DNA of 64,000 nucleotides from the NCBI GenBank assembly GCA_028554755.1, contig JAPTOF010000011.1, positions 5,732,501 to 5,796,500 on the forward strand. The letters run 5' to 3'. The notes under the pieces were generated by a model that saw nothing but the letters and a program-made list of their open reading frames with translations, was not told the DNA's origin and ran no database searches. This document shows positions 50,447-61,799 of this stretch, piece by piece (the first letter of the stretch is position 1; each line of letters begins with the position of its first letter). The position numbers were made by a program, and so were the translations under genes. This DNA comes from Cordia subcordata. Taxonomy: Eukaryota > Streptophyta > Magnoliopsida > Boraginales > Cordiaceae.

Positions 50447-50511
50447 GGGAGAAAAACTGAAGCAAAGATCATTAAAGAAGATGTATGTCTAAGGTAAGAC
50501 TACTGATACCA

Positions 50512-50680
50512 TGTGAGAAAAATATTTCTCATATGTTTACTGATTATAAACTTTACAATATTTACAATACATGAATTGATAATCTCTTAAATATATAGAT
50601 AACTACACTATGATACACAATATTACAATAACAAACAATATGGAACAATTTAAATATTAAAAGTAATCTATATCTTACTA
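50512..50680 (-). repeat. 5' LTR of the copia element
   Basis: About 169 bp, closely similar to 42923-43089. Transcription would run leftward. Confidence 0.88.
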
Positions 50681-50685
50681 CTATC

Positions 50686-51785
50686 ATCATGGAAAATAGG
50701 AATATCGGATCTTAGGTTTTACTCATCACATTTAGTGAAGAGAAGCTATGTATGTCCTATCATCATCTAATACATTAAAAAGAAAATCATAATAGGACCA
50801 AAGTTTAAAGTGTGACCATAAAAAAATGACTAAATAATTTGCAAAGAATTCACCTTCAGGAGCATCAATAATTTGTGCAACTACAAGCACCTTGAAGAAA
50901 TAATAGGAGATAGCAAAAATGCATAGAAGAATCTTAATGGCACCATCTTGATTCCTTATAATTCAGATAATGAAAAGAAACAACAAATAGTCAATAGCCA
51001 TTCTCAGTGCCAATAGTGCCCAATGTATGTACTCCATTATATAAGCAAACTTTAACTAAAAATAAAAATAGCAGCCAAAATGTAGCTTTGAAATTTAAAT
51101 AAAAGTGTGTACATGCTTAATATGGATTGTCTTAATTAAATCAAAAGGCAACATTTCACTAACAGCCATAAATATGAATGAACAAACATTATGTTCATAT
51201 TATAGATTGTATTAGCCTATAACAAACCTTAACCAAATATGAACATAATGGAAAAATATAGATTGAAAATATAAGCATAACTATATAAATGCTTGGGATA
51301 TACGCTCTTAATTGTAGCAGAAAGCAACATTTCAGTATCAATATTAGATATTACCAAGTGGCTAATTACTATACAATGACAAATAAATTTATTGCAACAA
51401 AACAATAACCTGAATTATGACTAAATGTTAAATCATATTACATGACAAACCATGTAATCATGACACATTGTCATTCTTAAACATCAATAAGAATATGTAA
51501 TAGTTAAAAGATCAAAAGAATTACTTTTGTATATTATCATTCAATTTTCAATCTAAGTTGTTAGCATTATCATATACTGAGAATTTTCACTGAATTTTTT
51601 TATATTATCATTGGGTTAATTAAACAAACCTTGTTCTGTATCTTTTCTTTTCCTTACTATTTTTTCTCTAATATCATATTAAATACCATTAATCTCTTGA
51701 TACCTCTTGGTTGAAATTAAAAGGTTAATACTTATCAAAAGCAGATAATCCAGATAGAGCAGATCCAGTTTTAACATTTAGGTGC

Positions 51786-51840
<55 letters not shown>

Positions 51841-53090
51841 GTGAACTTCCAAGCAAGTCTTTATTATTTACCTATAAAGTCAACAAGGCCAAGCATTATC
51901 AACACCTTCGCAGAAAATATTTAAACATTATTTTAGATTTATATAATACACATAAATAAAGTGGTAAAGAAAAAAGAAGAAGAATCTTTTTTTTTTTTTT
52001 AATTTCAAGGCCTATAATAGTAGAACTGCCTAGAAAATTAGTGTCATTTTATAGCCAGTTGCCATTAACACATATTTTCTATGTTGCCAATGAACTCTTT
52101 TCTCCATATTATCCTCAATTATTGGCAATGAACATTGGAATCTATCACTACTTTGTGTTCAAATCCTTGGTTCATGCCAAGATTTTGATCCTAAAATAAT
52201 CTTTTGACTGAAACCCTATCTCTTTATCACCCCAAAAAAGCTCACAAAGGCAACTGAATTTTCTAAAAATGGATTAGTTTCATTTTCATAACATTAAAAT
52301 AGAGAAAGATAGAAAGATGCTTAAATATCACAAGCTCTATAAGGTCCAAGCCCAATTTAGGCTCATTGAAGTATGCCTATTCTTGATCACACATCTACGC
52401 CTACTTCAATTTTAATATTGCCCAAATAGTAATAACAAGTGAGAGGTGTATCATTTGTAAGCATCAATATGACAAAGTATAAAAGCAACATACACATATA
52501 CAAAAACCAAAAATGGTAGATAAAAGACCAAATATCCCCATCGAGCAAGTGAAAAAAAATGAACCTGAATGTAAAATGTATATTTCATGACACAGCAGGT
52601 ACTTTAAAAATCGTTCTTCACTACGTATAATACATACGTAGTCGAGCACGATTATTTGGGTATTAAAAAATAATAAAAGCAAATAACAAAGTACAACATA
52701 CAAAATGGAACCATATCCTAGTATAGTTATTCATCTATAACTAGTAAGAATGAAGTATCAATAATATCCTTTTGGATAAATAAAAGGACTTTAAAAAACA
52801 TCATTAAAGGCAACACTAAAAGACCTTAATTAAAATGATAAAGATAACAACACTTAGAAAAACAAACATACCTTAGTTATTATTAAAACAGGGGATTTAA
52901 TAAAACATAAAGGATTTAGTAGGCTAAATGGAATCTGGCTATAGCTTTAGGAAAAGGATAATTCCCTAGGGTCAAGACTAAAACACGAAGGACATCCAAC
53001 ATCATAAATTAAGTTGTTATTAAAAATCATTATGTTGTATTGAAGATCTAAGGTAGAATACAATGTCTTGTATATGTATACATAAATACA
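50686..53090. other. Intergenic, AAT microsatellite; no gene seen
   Basis: AT-rich with short ORFs only. A pure AAT run lies at 51786-51840. Confidence 0.5.
51786..51840. repeat. (AAT)n microsatellite, about 18 units
   Basis: Uninterrupted AAT trinucleotides. Confidence 0.97.
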
Positions 53091-53093
53091 TAC

Positions 53094-53129
<36 letters not shown>
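53091..53129. repeat. (TA)n(TG)n microsatellite
   Basis: A TA run passing into about ten TG units. Confidence 0.95.
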
Positions 53130-53239
53130 AAATATATATGCAAATATATAATAAATCTCGAGAAAAAGAACCTCCCTTGCTTTAAAAAAAAGGGCCGACC
53201 AACGCATCGACTGTATAGACTTAAGGATCTCCTGACACC

Positions 53240-53290
53240 ACCCTATCGTGCTCCGACCCCACCCTATCGTGCTCCGACCCCACCCTATCG
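53240..53290. repeat. 21-bp GC-rich minisatellite, 2.4 copies
   Basis: ACCCTATCGTGCTCCGACCCC starts at 53240, 53261 and 53282 (the last copy partial). It lies in a GC-rich island (about 53190-53330) surrounded by AT-rich DNA. An ORF of 139 codons on the minus strand crosses it and reads IGWGRST repeats, with a CA-repeat-derived tail; I do not consider it a gene. Confidence 0.9.
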
Positions 53291-53299
53291 CCATCCCCG

Positions 53300-54620
53300 A
53301 TCCCGTCACCTCCTGCCTCACGCACTCATTTTGGGTTCTATTTGGCCCAACAATGGCCTGTTGCATATTATAGCATTAATCCAACCAAATGTAAGAAGTT
53401 GTGTTGACACAGGTAACCAACTTCACAAATATAACATTTTTTACATATTAAAAATAAAGGTAATGCAATTGTATGTATAAATATATGTAATTATATGTGA
53501 CAAGATCTACACCCATGCAATGGACGAACTAATTTCTCTTTAAAATGTAGAAATAAAAAGTATAAAATTGTAAAAATTGAATAGTAAACACTAAAATAAA
53601 AACATGTTTTTAATGATAAAATATATCAAGTGAAAGCATAATAGGTTCTAAAAAATAATTGATTATAGGAAATAGTACGTCACAAAAATAACTGATTAGC
53701 AAAGATCAATTCAATTTTTGAACAAATTAACTAATAGGTAATTTGAAATTGGACAAGTTTTGAATGATAAAACATTATATAGAGATTACAAAAGAAAAAA
53801 AAGGATAGAATTTGTACAAGTGTAGGGTGAAATAGAGAGACTTAAGTACATTAGCATTTAATAAAAATATTAATTACTTATTGCTTTTAAAGATAACTAT
53901 TAAAAGTACTATAACATGCATTTATAAATGTTTTATAACAAATATATATAGAAGTCATATATTCTATTTCTAAACAAAGATTTATCTTTAGCCCTAAGGT
54001 ATAGACTTACATTTATATTAGAAATGATCTATCAATCTAGTTATTCATGAAAAAAAAAATTTTAAATCTCAATATCTAGCGGCCAACTTTCTTGATGACA
54101 AAAATAAATGGAAAAGTTTGAATAGAAATTGTCTGATAATTGATAAATTATTTGCAATTTAGATATCCATTAAAACGTCAAATAAAAATTTGTAAGTTTA
54201 TATAATATGCTATAGTACACCGTGCAATTCATGAAAAAATAAGTTTTTTTTAATGTCTTTTCTTTATATAATATTTACATTATTAGTTAAGTAGAAACGA
54301 GATATGATATGTAAAAAAAATGCTATAGTACACCTATGTATACACAGAAAAATGAGTATTTTTATGTTTTTATCTATTATTGATAGTCAATTTTTATCAT
54401 TTAAAGATAAAATATAAATATATTTTGAGAAGTTAAATATTTTTTTAAACACTAATCACAATTTGTATATTTTTTCTTTAAAATCAAATAATATTAGAAA
54501 AAGTTAAAATGAAATAGTTGAAGGAATACAAAAGGAGAAGGAAATTCATATATGGAATAAATCTGATTCGGAGTTATTCTTTTTGGATAAATGAAAGGAG
54601 ATAGACTCGGCTCAATGTAG
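53300..54620. other. Intergenic, nothing recognised
   Basis: AT-rich, with two Helitron-like hairpin motifs (53511-53523, 54217-54232). No ORF. Confidence 0.5.
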
Positions 54621-54629
54621 CTTTTTATA

Positions 54630-55980
54630 ATGTTTTGATGATGCAAATTATGGTTATAATTCAATTGATTGTGAGCTTGTGTTGGATATAACTTTAAGAT
54701 GGGTGTTTAAGTCTTGGAGTTGTGCATTGTTTGGATTAAAGAAGATTGCATCAAAGCAAAGCATTGCACGATCATTCCAAGAAGAGAAGAGTCCAAGAGG
54801 AAGATGTGAAGACATAAGGAGAAGACGAGGCGACATAAAGGATATCGACTTGTGCTCTAATTGTGTATGCCTTAATTTAGCAAATTATAGCACTCCTTCA
54901 TGATTTCTTTCCATAACTTCTCATAAACTCTTCATGTGCTTTTGAAAACTTGTTTGAAGCATTCTTTGATTATACTTGCTTTAAAAAGGTTCAAGGCTTT
55001 TTAAAACTAATTATTAGGCTTTTAGAATGTTTTTAAACTCATTTTGAATTGTCATTACTTTGCTAAATTCATTCACATTCAAAGAGGTTCTCAAAACATG
55101 TTTTAATAGGGTGAACATAGTGTTTTTTGGACTATGTCGGTCTCCCAAGTCGGCCACTCGACTTGCACCCTAAGTAGCTGGCCTTAACAAGATTTTTCTG
55201 GAGCTCATCGGTCATGCTGGCTAGGCGACCGGCCTGTGTAAGCAACACTTGGCACGAGATCATAGCCAATCATACCCTCGATCGACCGACCTACCAATCG
55301 ACTCTCACCGGCTGCATTAAATGTTGTAACTGATTATGATCGTTTGAAGAGTTTTTAAAACCTTCTTTCACACACCAAGCCTTAGAATGAAAATTAAGCA
55401 TTCAAAGCCATTCCAAACTCTTCCAGTCATTTTTATTGTTTAGAAATCATCATTTATTGAGCTATAAATTACTAGATTCTTTGAGCATTCAAGAGCATTA
55501 AATTACTTTACCTACTTGTGAGAAATTGTATTCATTACCAAACTTTTTATTCTCAATTTATTGTATCTTATACACTCTTAAGCTAAGTTAAATTGTGAAA
55601 ATCTCATTGTAGCAGGAGATAGTGTTGAAATCCTTGGTGAAGGTCACTAGAGTTCTCTAAAGAAGGCTTCAAAGAGATGTATCATTGGTTCTTGCTTCCC
55701 CAACTCTTGAAGGGGCAATTTGCATTGGTGGAAGTGTTTGAAGTCCTAAGGAAAGAATCCTTAGGCGGTAGATGTAGGCAAGATTGAACCACCTAAAAAT
55801 CGACTGTTTTCCTTCTCCTTTCCTCTACTTTTTACTTATTTGTCTCTATTACTTTCTAAGTATTTGTGATATTGCCAAAGTTACTATATTTGTTTTTAAT
55901 TGGAAATTTTATTGCAAAAATTGGACATAATCTTTATTCATCCCCTCTCCTCCTTTAAAATTATTTGCCCCTTACACTAA
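54630..55980 (+). mobile_element. SIRE/Maximus-like copia LTR, plus strand, degenerate
   Basis: Starts near TGTTTTGATGATGCAAATT and ends with GGCGGTAGATGTAGGCAAG, ATTGAACCACCTAAAAA and TTCATCCCCTCTCC, the order usual at SIRE-type LTR 3' ends. It carries a TATA-like GAGCTATAAATTAC near 55458 and CGACCGACC / GGTCATGCTGG phrases like those at 40200-40330. No TSD or second LTR was identified. The ORF at 54679-54903 inside it has no domain. Confidence 0.45.
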
Positions 55981-56020
55981 ATTTTTTTTAGGGAGAAAAA
56001 GGTATGCCATGATGACAGGT

Positions 56021-56061
<41 letters not shown>

Positions 56062-56120
56062 CACACACATATACATGTACATATATGCATGCATGCATGT
56101 ATGTTTGTATGTATGTATAT
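56021..56120. repeat. TA/CA/GCAT compound microsatellite
   Basis: TA run, then ACAC, then GCATGCATGCATG and GTATGTATG. Confidence 0.9.
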
Positions 56121-57107
56121 AGTTTACAATCAAAAAAATAATGTTCATTTTAAATTAGGAAATAAGATCATTGTACGGGTATAACTCTAATTAGTTTGAA
56201 TTACTTGACATTAAAAATATCGCTCAATTAAGATATGACATGAATTAATAGAAATAAATTTAGGAGAGAAAAAATGCATGAGAAGAGAACATGTGATATT
56301 TTTAAATATGACATGTATCTTACTTTATATAATATTAGTCTAAAACCTGTGTAATGCACGGGTAGTGATGATTCAATAGAGACGCAAACATCATAACAAG
56401 GTTGATGTATTTAAGACAGTATATGAATTTGTATTAAGAGCTAGAAAAGTGGTAAATGGACACCCATACCGAGGGCCATTTTAGAAAGTAAAACAATTTA
56501 TCCCAAACATCACAATAGGGTTGATATAATAGAGAGAACTGTGAAAATTTGCATTAATAGCTGGAAAAGTGGTAGAAACATATATCTATGTATCACACTG
56601 AGGGTACGATAAATTATTTGCATGTCAAGAAGCAATGTGTTCCAGTTACAATAAAAAAAAATATGACAATCATCATGGCGTAAAACAGACGATCATGATC
56701 ACTTGAAGATGAACTGCGTAGATGAAAGGTTGATTTTTTTTAATACAAAAGTTAAATTAGTTGAAGAATTGCAAATTACAACATTATATCAATAGACAAA
56801 CTAGGTTGTGACAAATGGTAAAGAAAAGATGAGAGAAAGAATAGGATAGTGGGGAAGATAGATGCTAACCACCCTAATAGATGGAAGATAAAAAGTACAA
56901 TTATTGGTACATGTCATAACACTTAAACTCCTATCCTATCGTCCCTACTCCCATTGTTTGGAAAAAACCTACCCTGCCATTATGGAGTACAGATCAACAA
57001 GGTCAATGGCAATAAATTTTTTTAATGAAATACTAATACATAAGAACGTATTAAAAATAAGTTAACTTTTACAACTAAACTAAAGAGATTTCAGTGATAT
57101 AAGTTTA

Positions 57108-57110
<3 letters not shown>
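56121..57110. other. Intergenic, nothing recognised
   Basis: AT-rich. It contains a Helitron-like hairpin motif at 56345-56363 but no ORF. Confidence 0.5.
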
Positions 57111-57149
<39 letters not shown>

Positions 57150-57158
57150 ATATATATA
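57111..57158. repeat. (TA)n microsatellite
   Basis: Nearly pure TA run with one GT interruption. Confidence 0.95.
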
Positions 57159-57217
57159 AGGGAGAAGGACGGAGCGGGGTGGACAAACCCCTACCCTACC
57201 CCGCCCCTGCACCGGGG

Positions 57218-58786
57218 TGTAGGAAATTAGGGAGACTTTCTCCGAATTTCCATGTGCAGGATCAAACTCTATAAATTAAAAATTTTTAAGAGACATATAA
57301 TAAGAATTACCTCGTAATTCTCGCATTGAAAAACTTTGTCTGGCAGAAGCATCGAGCTCCTCCTTTTCGTACACAATCAAGAATTATTGGAGGCGGCTTA
57401 GTTTAGGGTTTTGGAAGAAAATTCTGACAACTTATTTTTTTGGGATTAGGTTTTCTCAAAATCATTGTCAATAGAAAATAATGTGAACTTGCTCTTTATA
57501 TAGGAAGATATGGGCTTTCTAGAAAGCCCATCCCCACTATCCACTAAGTCCAACACTTTGGACTTAGAATTATGGACTTCTCAAATCCACACTTTAAACC
57601 CAAATTAAATCTACATTTAATTTATAAACAATAGCCCGTGAATTAATTTGATCCACATATCCAGTGTCAGCTGGACATAATCATAACTAATTTCATGACC
57701 TGCAATATCTAATTAAATATTATAATATTTAATTCTCAATTAAATATCTATAATATTAATTACCCATAACATTATTTAATTCACAATTAAATAATAACAT
57801 GTATAATTTACAATTAAATGTGACCGAGATTATTACAACAGGGTCAATCCTCCAACTAATTTTCAACCATATACGGGGCTTCATAGGTTTAAACTTAAAT
57901 CGGTAATACAAGAACGATCCTTGTATTAATCATTGATGGGGTCTAGTAATGATTCCTAGCGTCCAAATAAGCCGAATAGTTGCAAGGCAATATTCAATAA
58001 ACTTGGGCACAAATAGTGGATTCCCTATGACCCTAGATATTCTGAAATAACTTAGGGGCATGGTAAATCGTCAAACCCCTAGTAAGTTATTTCATATCAA
58101 GTCTCAATCTCGTCATAGCTCATCATGACGTAACCACATGACGCATCATGCAGAAAGCTTTGGCCAAAGTCTTAATGAATTAGGACTGAGCAAAATATCA
58201 TTCTCCTAATACCTAAAGCAGTCAATCCCATCTTGACCTACACATTGACTTCGCGACACTTGCCTATACCCAATAGCCTTTTGTCACTAGATTAGAAATT
58301 TGGATAGTCCAGTACCAAGGCATGTGGAGTAATCCACAAGTCTCTATGACGGTCTTAGGTCTGAGAGAATACGACATCCATGTGTACCATATACTGTCAT
58401 CTAACAATAGGGTACATACCATAAGACGCTTGTAATAGAGTTATGTTTAGTGAGCATGTTTCCACACCTCATCGTGGGTAATACACTAGTGTCTCCACAC
58501 CCCTTGATCGTGAGGATAACCAACTTATGTGACGCACCATAACTTTTGCTAGATAGAATCAACGCCCTAGTATTAATTCTATCATTTGGTTACAAACTAG
58601 GTTTAAGGACGACCGAGCTATCCCTCATTCACATAGCCCAATTAGGTCATCCTAAAGACTACGTTATGATCTAACAATTAAGGAGAAGAGGTATGATATG
58701 ACGTAAGGTCGAAAGTAAGACGATTCATGTACAAATTAGTACAAAGTCTACAATGTATGACTGATTTTACAACACCATTTCCAACA
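57218..58786 (-). mobile_element. Probable solo LTR, about 1.57 kb
   Basis: Starts TGTAGGAAAT and ends ATTTCCAACA, a 9-of-10 inverted terminal match with TG...CA. Read on the minus strand it has a TATA box (CCTATATAAAG, 57494-57504) about 280 nt before its 3' end, as expected for an LTR promoter with its R-U5 region downstream. No second copy, PBS or internal domain is nearby, and no clean TSD was seen (flanks CGGGG and CAGGT). It sits in a GC-rich, C-tract sequence that continues on both sides (57160-57217 and 58787-58890). Confidence 0.6.
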
Positions 58787-59608
58787 CAGGTAAGGGGACA
58801 AAACCCTGCCTTGCCTCGCTCCTAGTAGGGGTGTCTTGACAAAAACTCTACTCCTATTCTTGTGGTACTCCTACGGAGCAGAGCAGTGTGGGGTACCATT
58901 ACCATCCTAATTTGAATAGTTCTAAACATGTTAGTAGAGTACAAGAGAAGCAGAAGCTTATTCAATGCTAGTACATTGAGTGAAGAATGTAAAAATTTGG
59001 TACCGTGGATAGCATGTTATTCAAGTTTTGAAGATTCCCTTATATATTTCTTCAATTACCCTTTCGGCATTATAGATACAGAGCCATGATAAAGGGAGTA
59101 TTTTATTTTATTATATTTTTTTGTTGCAACATAGGAAATTCAGTTAGCTGTACCCAATTATCAAAACAATTGGCGGAGTCCAACTACTTACTGACGAAGT
59201 TTGGATGCGCAGCACATCCCCATATAAAGCAAGTATTTTTGGATAAGAGAAACATTGACAAAAAAGTCTCCACTTTTAGGCAATAGAGTATTTCAGTTGT
59301 TGGTCTTGAACAATGTATGTTCCATCCTTGAACTTGGAACTTGGAACTCAAAACCTCACCGTTGTACCATGCTTTTTCCAAAATAAATGAGGAAAATAAC
59401 AAACTTATTGGGCTAGAAATGCAGAATAGCTACAATGAGCACAAGTGCATACTAGCTGTAAATGAAATTACTTGAAAAGGGCTATTCTTGGTTGATGGAG
59501 CCATTTGTCCGGTTAATTATGTTAACAAACAAAACCTCATCTTGCCAACTAACTATTTAGAGGCATCTTTCTATAGCTAGTTTCTTATAGGAACTACAAC
59601 TTTTTATG
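58787..59608. other. Intergenic, nothing recognised
   Basis: GC-rich start that appears to continue the sequence left of the solo LTR, then AT-rich DNA. ORFs at 59086-59286 (plus) and 59184-59402 (minus) overlap and have no domain. Confidence 0.45.
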
Positions 59609-59624
59609 TGGAGATATTCCTTAG

Positions 59625-59727
59625 TGTTTTTTTTTTTTTTTGGTCAAATCCTCCCCTAATGGAGTTGAATTTAAGACCTCATTCTTGGGATAAGTAGCCT
59701 CAACCACTTAAGCTATTTTGTCATCCC
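59625..59727 (-). mobile_element. tRNA-derived SINE with poly-A tail
   Basis: On the minus strand the element begins GGGATGACAAAA and has an RNA polymerase III box A match (TAGCTTAAGTGG, 59704-59715). A degenerate box B (GGTCTTAAATTC, 59667-59678) follows, and the element ends in a 15-nt A run (59627-59641). It is bounded by a 16-bp target-site duplication with one mismatch: TGGAGATATTCCTTAG (59609-59624) and TGGAGATATCCCTTAG (59728-59743). Length about 103 bp. SINEs are copied by LINE enzymes; a LINE remnant of L1 type is present elsewhere in the window. The family is not identified. Confidence 0.85.
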
Positions 59728-60027
59728 TGGAGATATCCCTTAGCTTCTTAAAGGAAGTACGGCGTAGGCCACTGAAGTTGTAAGTAGTGATAGGCTTGAT
59801 GTTGCCCTTAGATGTTCTAGGCTGCACGTGCCCTATAATGCTAATATATTCAATGAATCTACAACCTTAATAGATAGGCCCATCTTATATTTGAAATTTG
59901 ATCCTAATAGGTGGGGGTGTGCGTTCGTGGTTTGGTTTAGTTTAGTTCTGCCTATATCTTGAACAAATCAAAATCAGTTGATTTATATTTGAAACAAACC
60001 AATTAGTTTTTTATCACTTATATTTAA

Positions 60028-60640
60028 GGGAAAAATTCATGTTACTCCCCTTTGATGTGCGAAAATATCATGTTACCCTTTTGTGTTCTAAAAACTTCAG
60101 ATCGTTCCCTTGTGTTTTTCCAAAACCTATCACGTTACCTCCCTCCGTCCATTTTTCCATCAAATTTGAGCTGCACGTAGTTGAAATGCAATTGGTCTAA
60201 TATTTTTAATCAGTTTGCCCTCTATTTGGACGAAAATGTCCTCGGCAACATCATCTTCATCTTCACCTTCTTCATCTTCTTCATCATCTTCATCTTCATC
60301 ATCATCTTCGTCTTCATCATCAACATCATCCTTCATCATCTTCGGCAACATCATCTTCATCTTCACCTTCACCTTCTTCATCTTCTTCATCTTCATCATC
60401 ATCTTCATCTTCGGCAACATCATCTTCATCTTCACCTTCTTCATCTTCTTCATCATCTTCATCTTCATCTTCATCATATGGTCATTTCAAACTTGTATTT
60501 AACGCTGTTACTGTTTAACTAACGGTAAGGAAGAGTGTGATCAATTCAGAAAAACACAAGGGGGCAATCTGAAGTTTTTAGAACACAAGGGGATAACGTG
60601 ATACTTTCGCACATCACAGGGGGGTAACGTGAATTTTTCC
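60028..60640. mobile_element. Mutator-type non-autonomous element (MULE-MITE) with long TIRs
   Basis: Left end GGGAAAAATTCATGTTACTC; right end on the minus strand GGAAAAATTCACGTTACCCC. The inverted similarity extends about 110 bp inward (ATGTGCGAAA, TTGTGTTCTAAAAACTTCAG, CTTGTGTTTTTC in both arms). A 9-bp duplication TATATTTAA (60019-60027 and 60641-60649) flanks it, the size typical of Mutator-like elements. The centre (60233-60479) is a CATCTTCAT-type tandem tract. No transposase. It appears inserted in a GGTTTGGTTTAGTT-rich older repeat (59930-60780). Confidence 0.88.
60233..60479. repeat. CATCTTCAT/CTTCAT tandem tract
   Basis: Trinucleotide-based repeats with larger-order repetition: the phrase CGGCAACATCATCTTCATCT occurs three times (near 60242, 60342 and 60412). 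All frames are open and give Asp/Glu-rich, Met/Lys-rich or Ser-rich low-complexity peptides. Confidence 0.9.
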
Positions 60641-60649
60641 TATATTTAA

Positions 60650-61799
60650 ATTCAAATGGAAGAAGAAAATCTGTTGATAAATGAATTCCAATTTGTTGAC
60701 TATTACTTATCAAATCTTGCTCTACAACCAAACTAAACCAACATATCTAAATTGGTTTTGTCTGGGTTGGATTTTGGTTTTCCTTAAAAAAAATTAAAAA
60801 ACTCAAATTTCATAATAAAAGACTCAAATTTCGTATAACTTATTTACTGTACTAGGATTGTACCATTAAAAGCATGAGTGTATCATTGCAGTTGCATTTG
60901 TTGGTCTTGACCTAAGAGATGGTTGGCAATTCATCAAGTTCTCGTACAAAGTGGAAATTGACCTCATAGCAGAGTTTCCACCTTGGCTTATAACAGGGCA
61001 CGATCACTCTAGTCATATGTAGACAAAAAAAAAGGTACATTAAATCAACTGAGAATACATTCTTCAACTTCAGCATATTGAGCCAAAAAACTAAAATGAA
61101 AAAATAAAAAGGGAAAAAGAAAAGCAATAAGGATAAAGAAATATCTGAACATGTTCAATCTGCTGAGGTGTCAGTCTGATGCAAACAGGAGTTCACCACA
61201 AACATTTCTCTTTTTTCAATTATTTTTATTATTTTTCTGTTACATTAACTTGTCAAATCTCACAAACTCTCTAAATTACATAATCATGATCTAGCAGAAG
61301 CAAGAACAAGAACCAAAAGACAATGAGTTATGTCAAGAAGTCAGAAAAAAAGCAAAAGAAGCCAAAAAGAGAAAACACACACTAAACAGACCAAACTCTA
61401 CAGGTTCCATGATGAAGACCTCCAATATAGTATAGTTCGATCATTCACGAGCTAGAGGGAAGTTAAGGTGTTACGCGATTGAAGGTTAACACCTTTCCTC
61501 TTCCATTGCAGAGAATGCTAATGTGATCCTTCTCAACAAGTAAGGTTCTTTATTTCTTTGTTTTCCTATTTGAGAGCCCCCATGCTAGTTTGTTTGTCCT
61601 AGAATATCTGTACACTATGTCCAGAAGAGTTCGCAGACAACTCTTGTATGTATCTGTGCAGATGGTCATCAGAAACTCTACATGGAAGCCAGATGAGGCC
61701 TAAGTAAACTTGGTCGTCCCTCAAATACTCCGGAGTTAAGGGTTTGCTTTCTTTCCATCTAATCTTGGAGTGAAAAGAATCTTCTTGGATTAGATTGAC
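60650..61799 (-). other. Intergenic and 3' UTR of the DUF4378 gene
   Basis: The stop codon of the neighbouring gene is at 61800-61802, so its 3' UTR lies in the right part. No other gene recognised. Confidence 0.5.

Larger units (their letters stand above)
42923..50680 (-). mobile_element. Ty1/copia retrotransposon, minus strand, interrupted by an LTR element
   Basis: Short LTRs of about 167-169 bp bound it: 42923-43089 (3' LTR) and 50512-50680 (5' LTR), both running TGATAAGATATA...TTTTCTCACA on the minus strand, with the 5' LTR copy beginning TAGTAAG. The PBS TGGTATCAG (minus, 50503-50511) abuts the 5' LTR and a polypurine tract (TTGAGGGGGCG, minus, 43090-43100) abuts the 3' LTR. The probable TSD is CTATT / CTATC (one mismatch). 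Without the nested element the length is about 4.9 kb, normal for copia. Gag, integrase, RT and RNase H remnants occur in order on the minus strand, with stops and frameshifts. Confidence 0.92.

Noticed and set aside
52947..53480. ORFs of 122 and 139 codons on opposite strands
   Set aside because: They cross a TA/TG microsatellite and a 21-bp minisatellite; no domain, and both strands are open for the same reason.
54679..54903. 74-codon ORF with a basic C-terminal half
   Set aside because: Lies within an LTR-like segment, has no domain and no neighbouring exon signals.
60160..60522. ORFs of 95-113 codons on both strands
   Set aside because: They arise from the trinucleotide tandem tract in the Mutator-type MITE; composition is low complexity and all frames are open.
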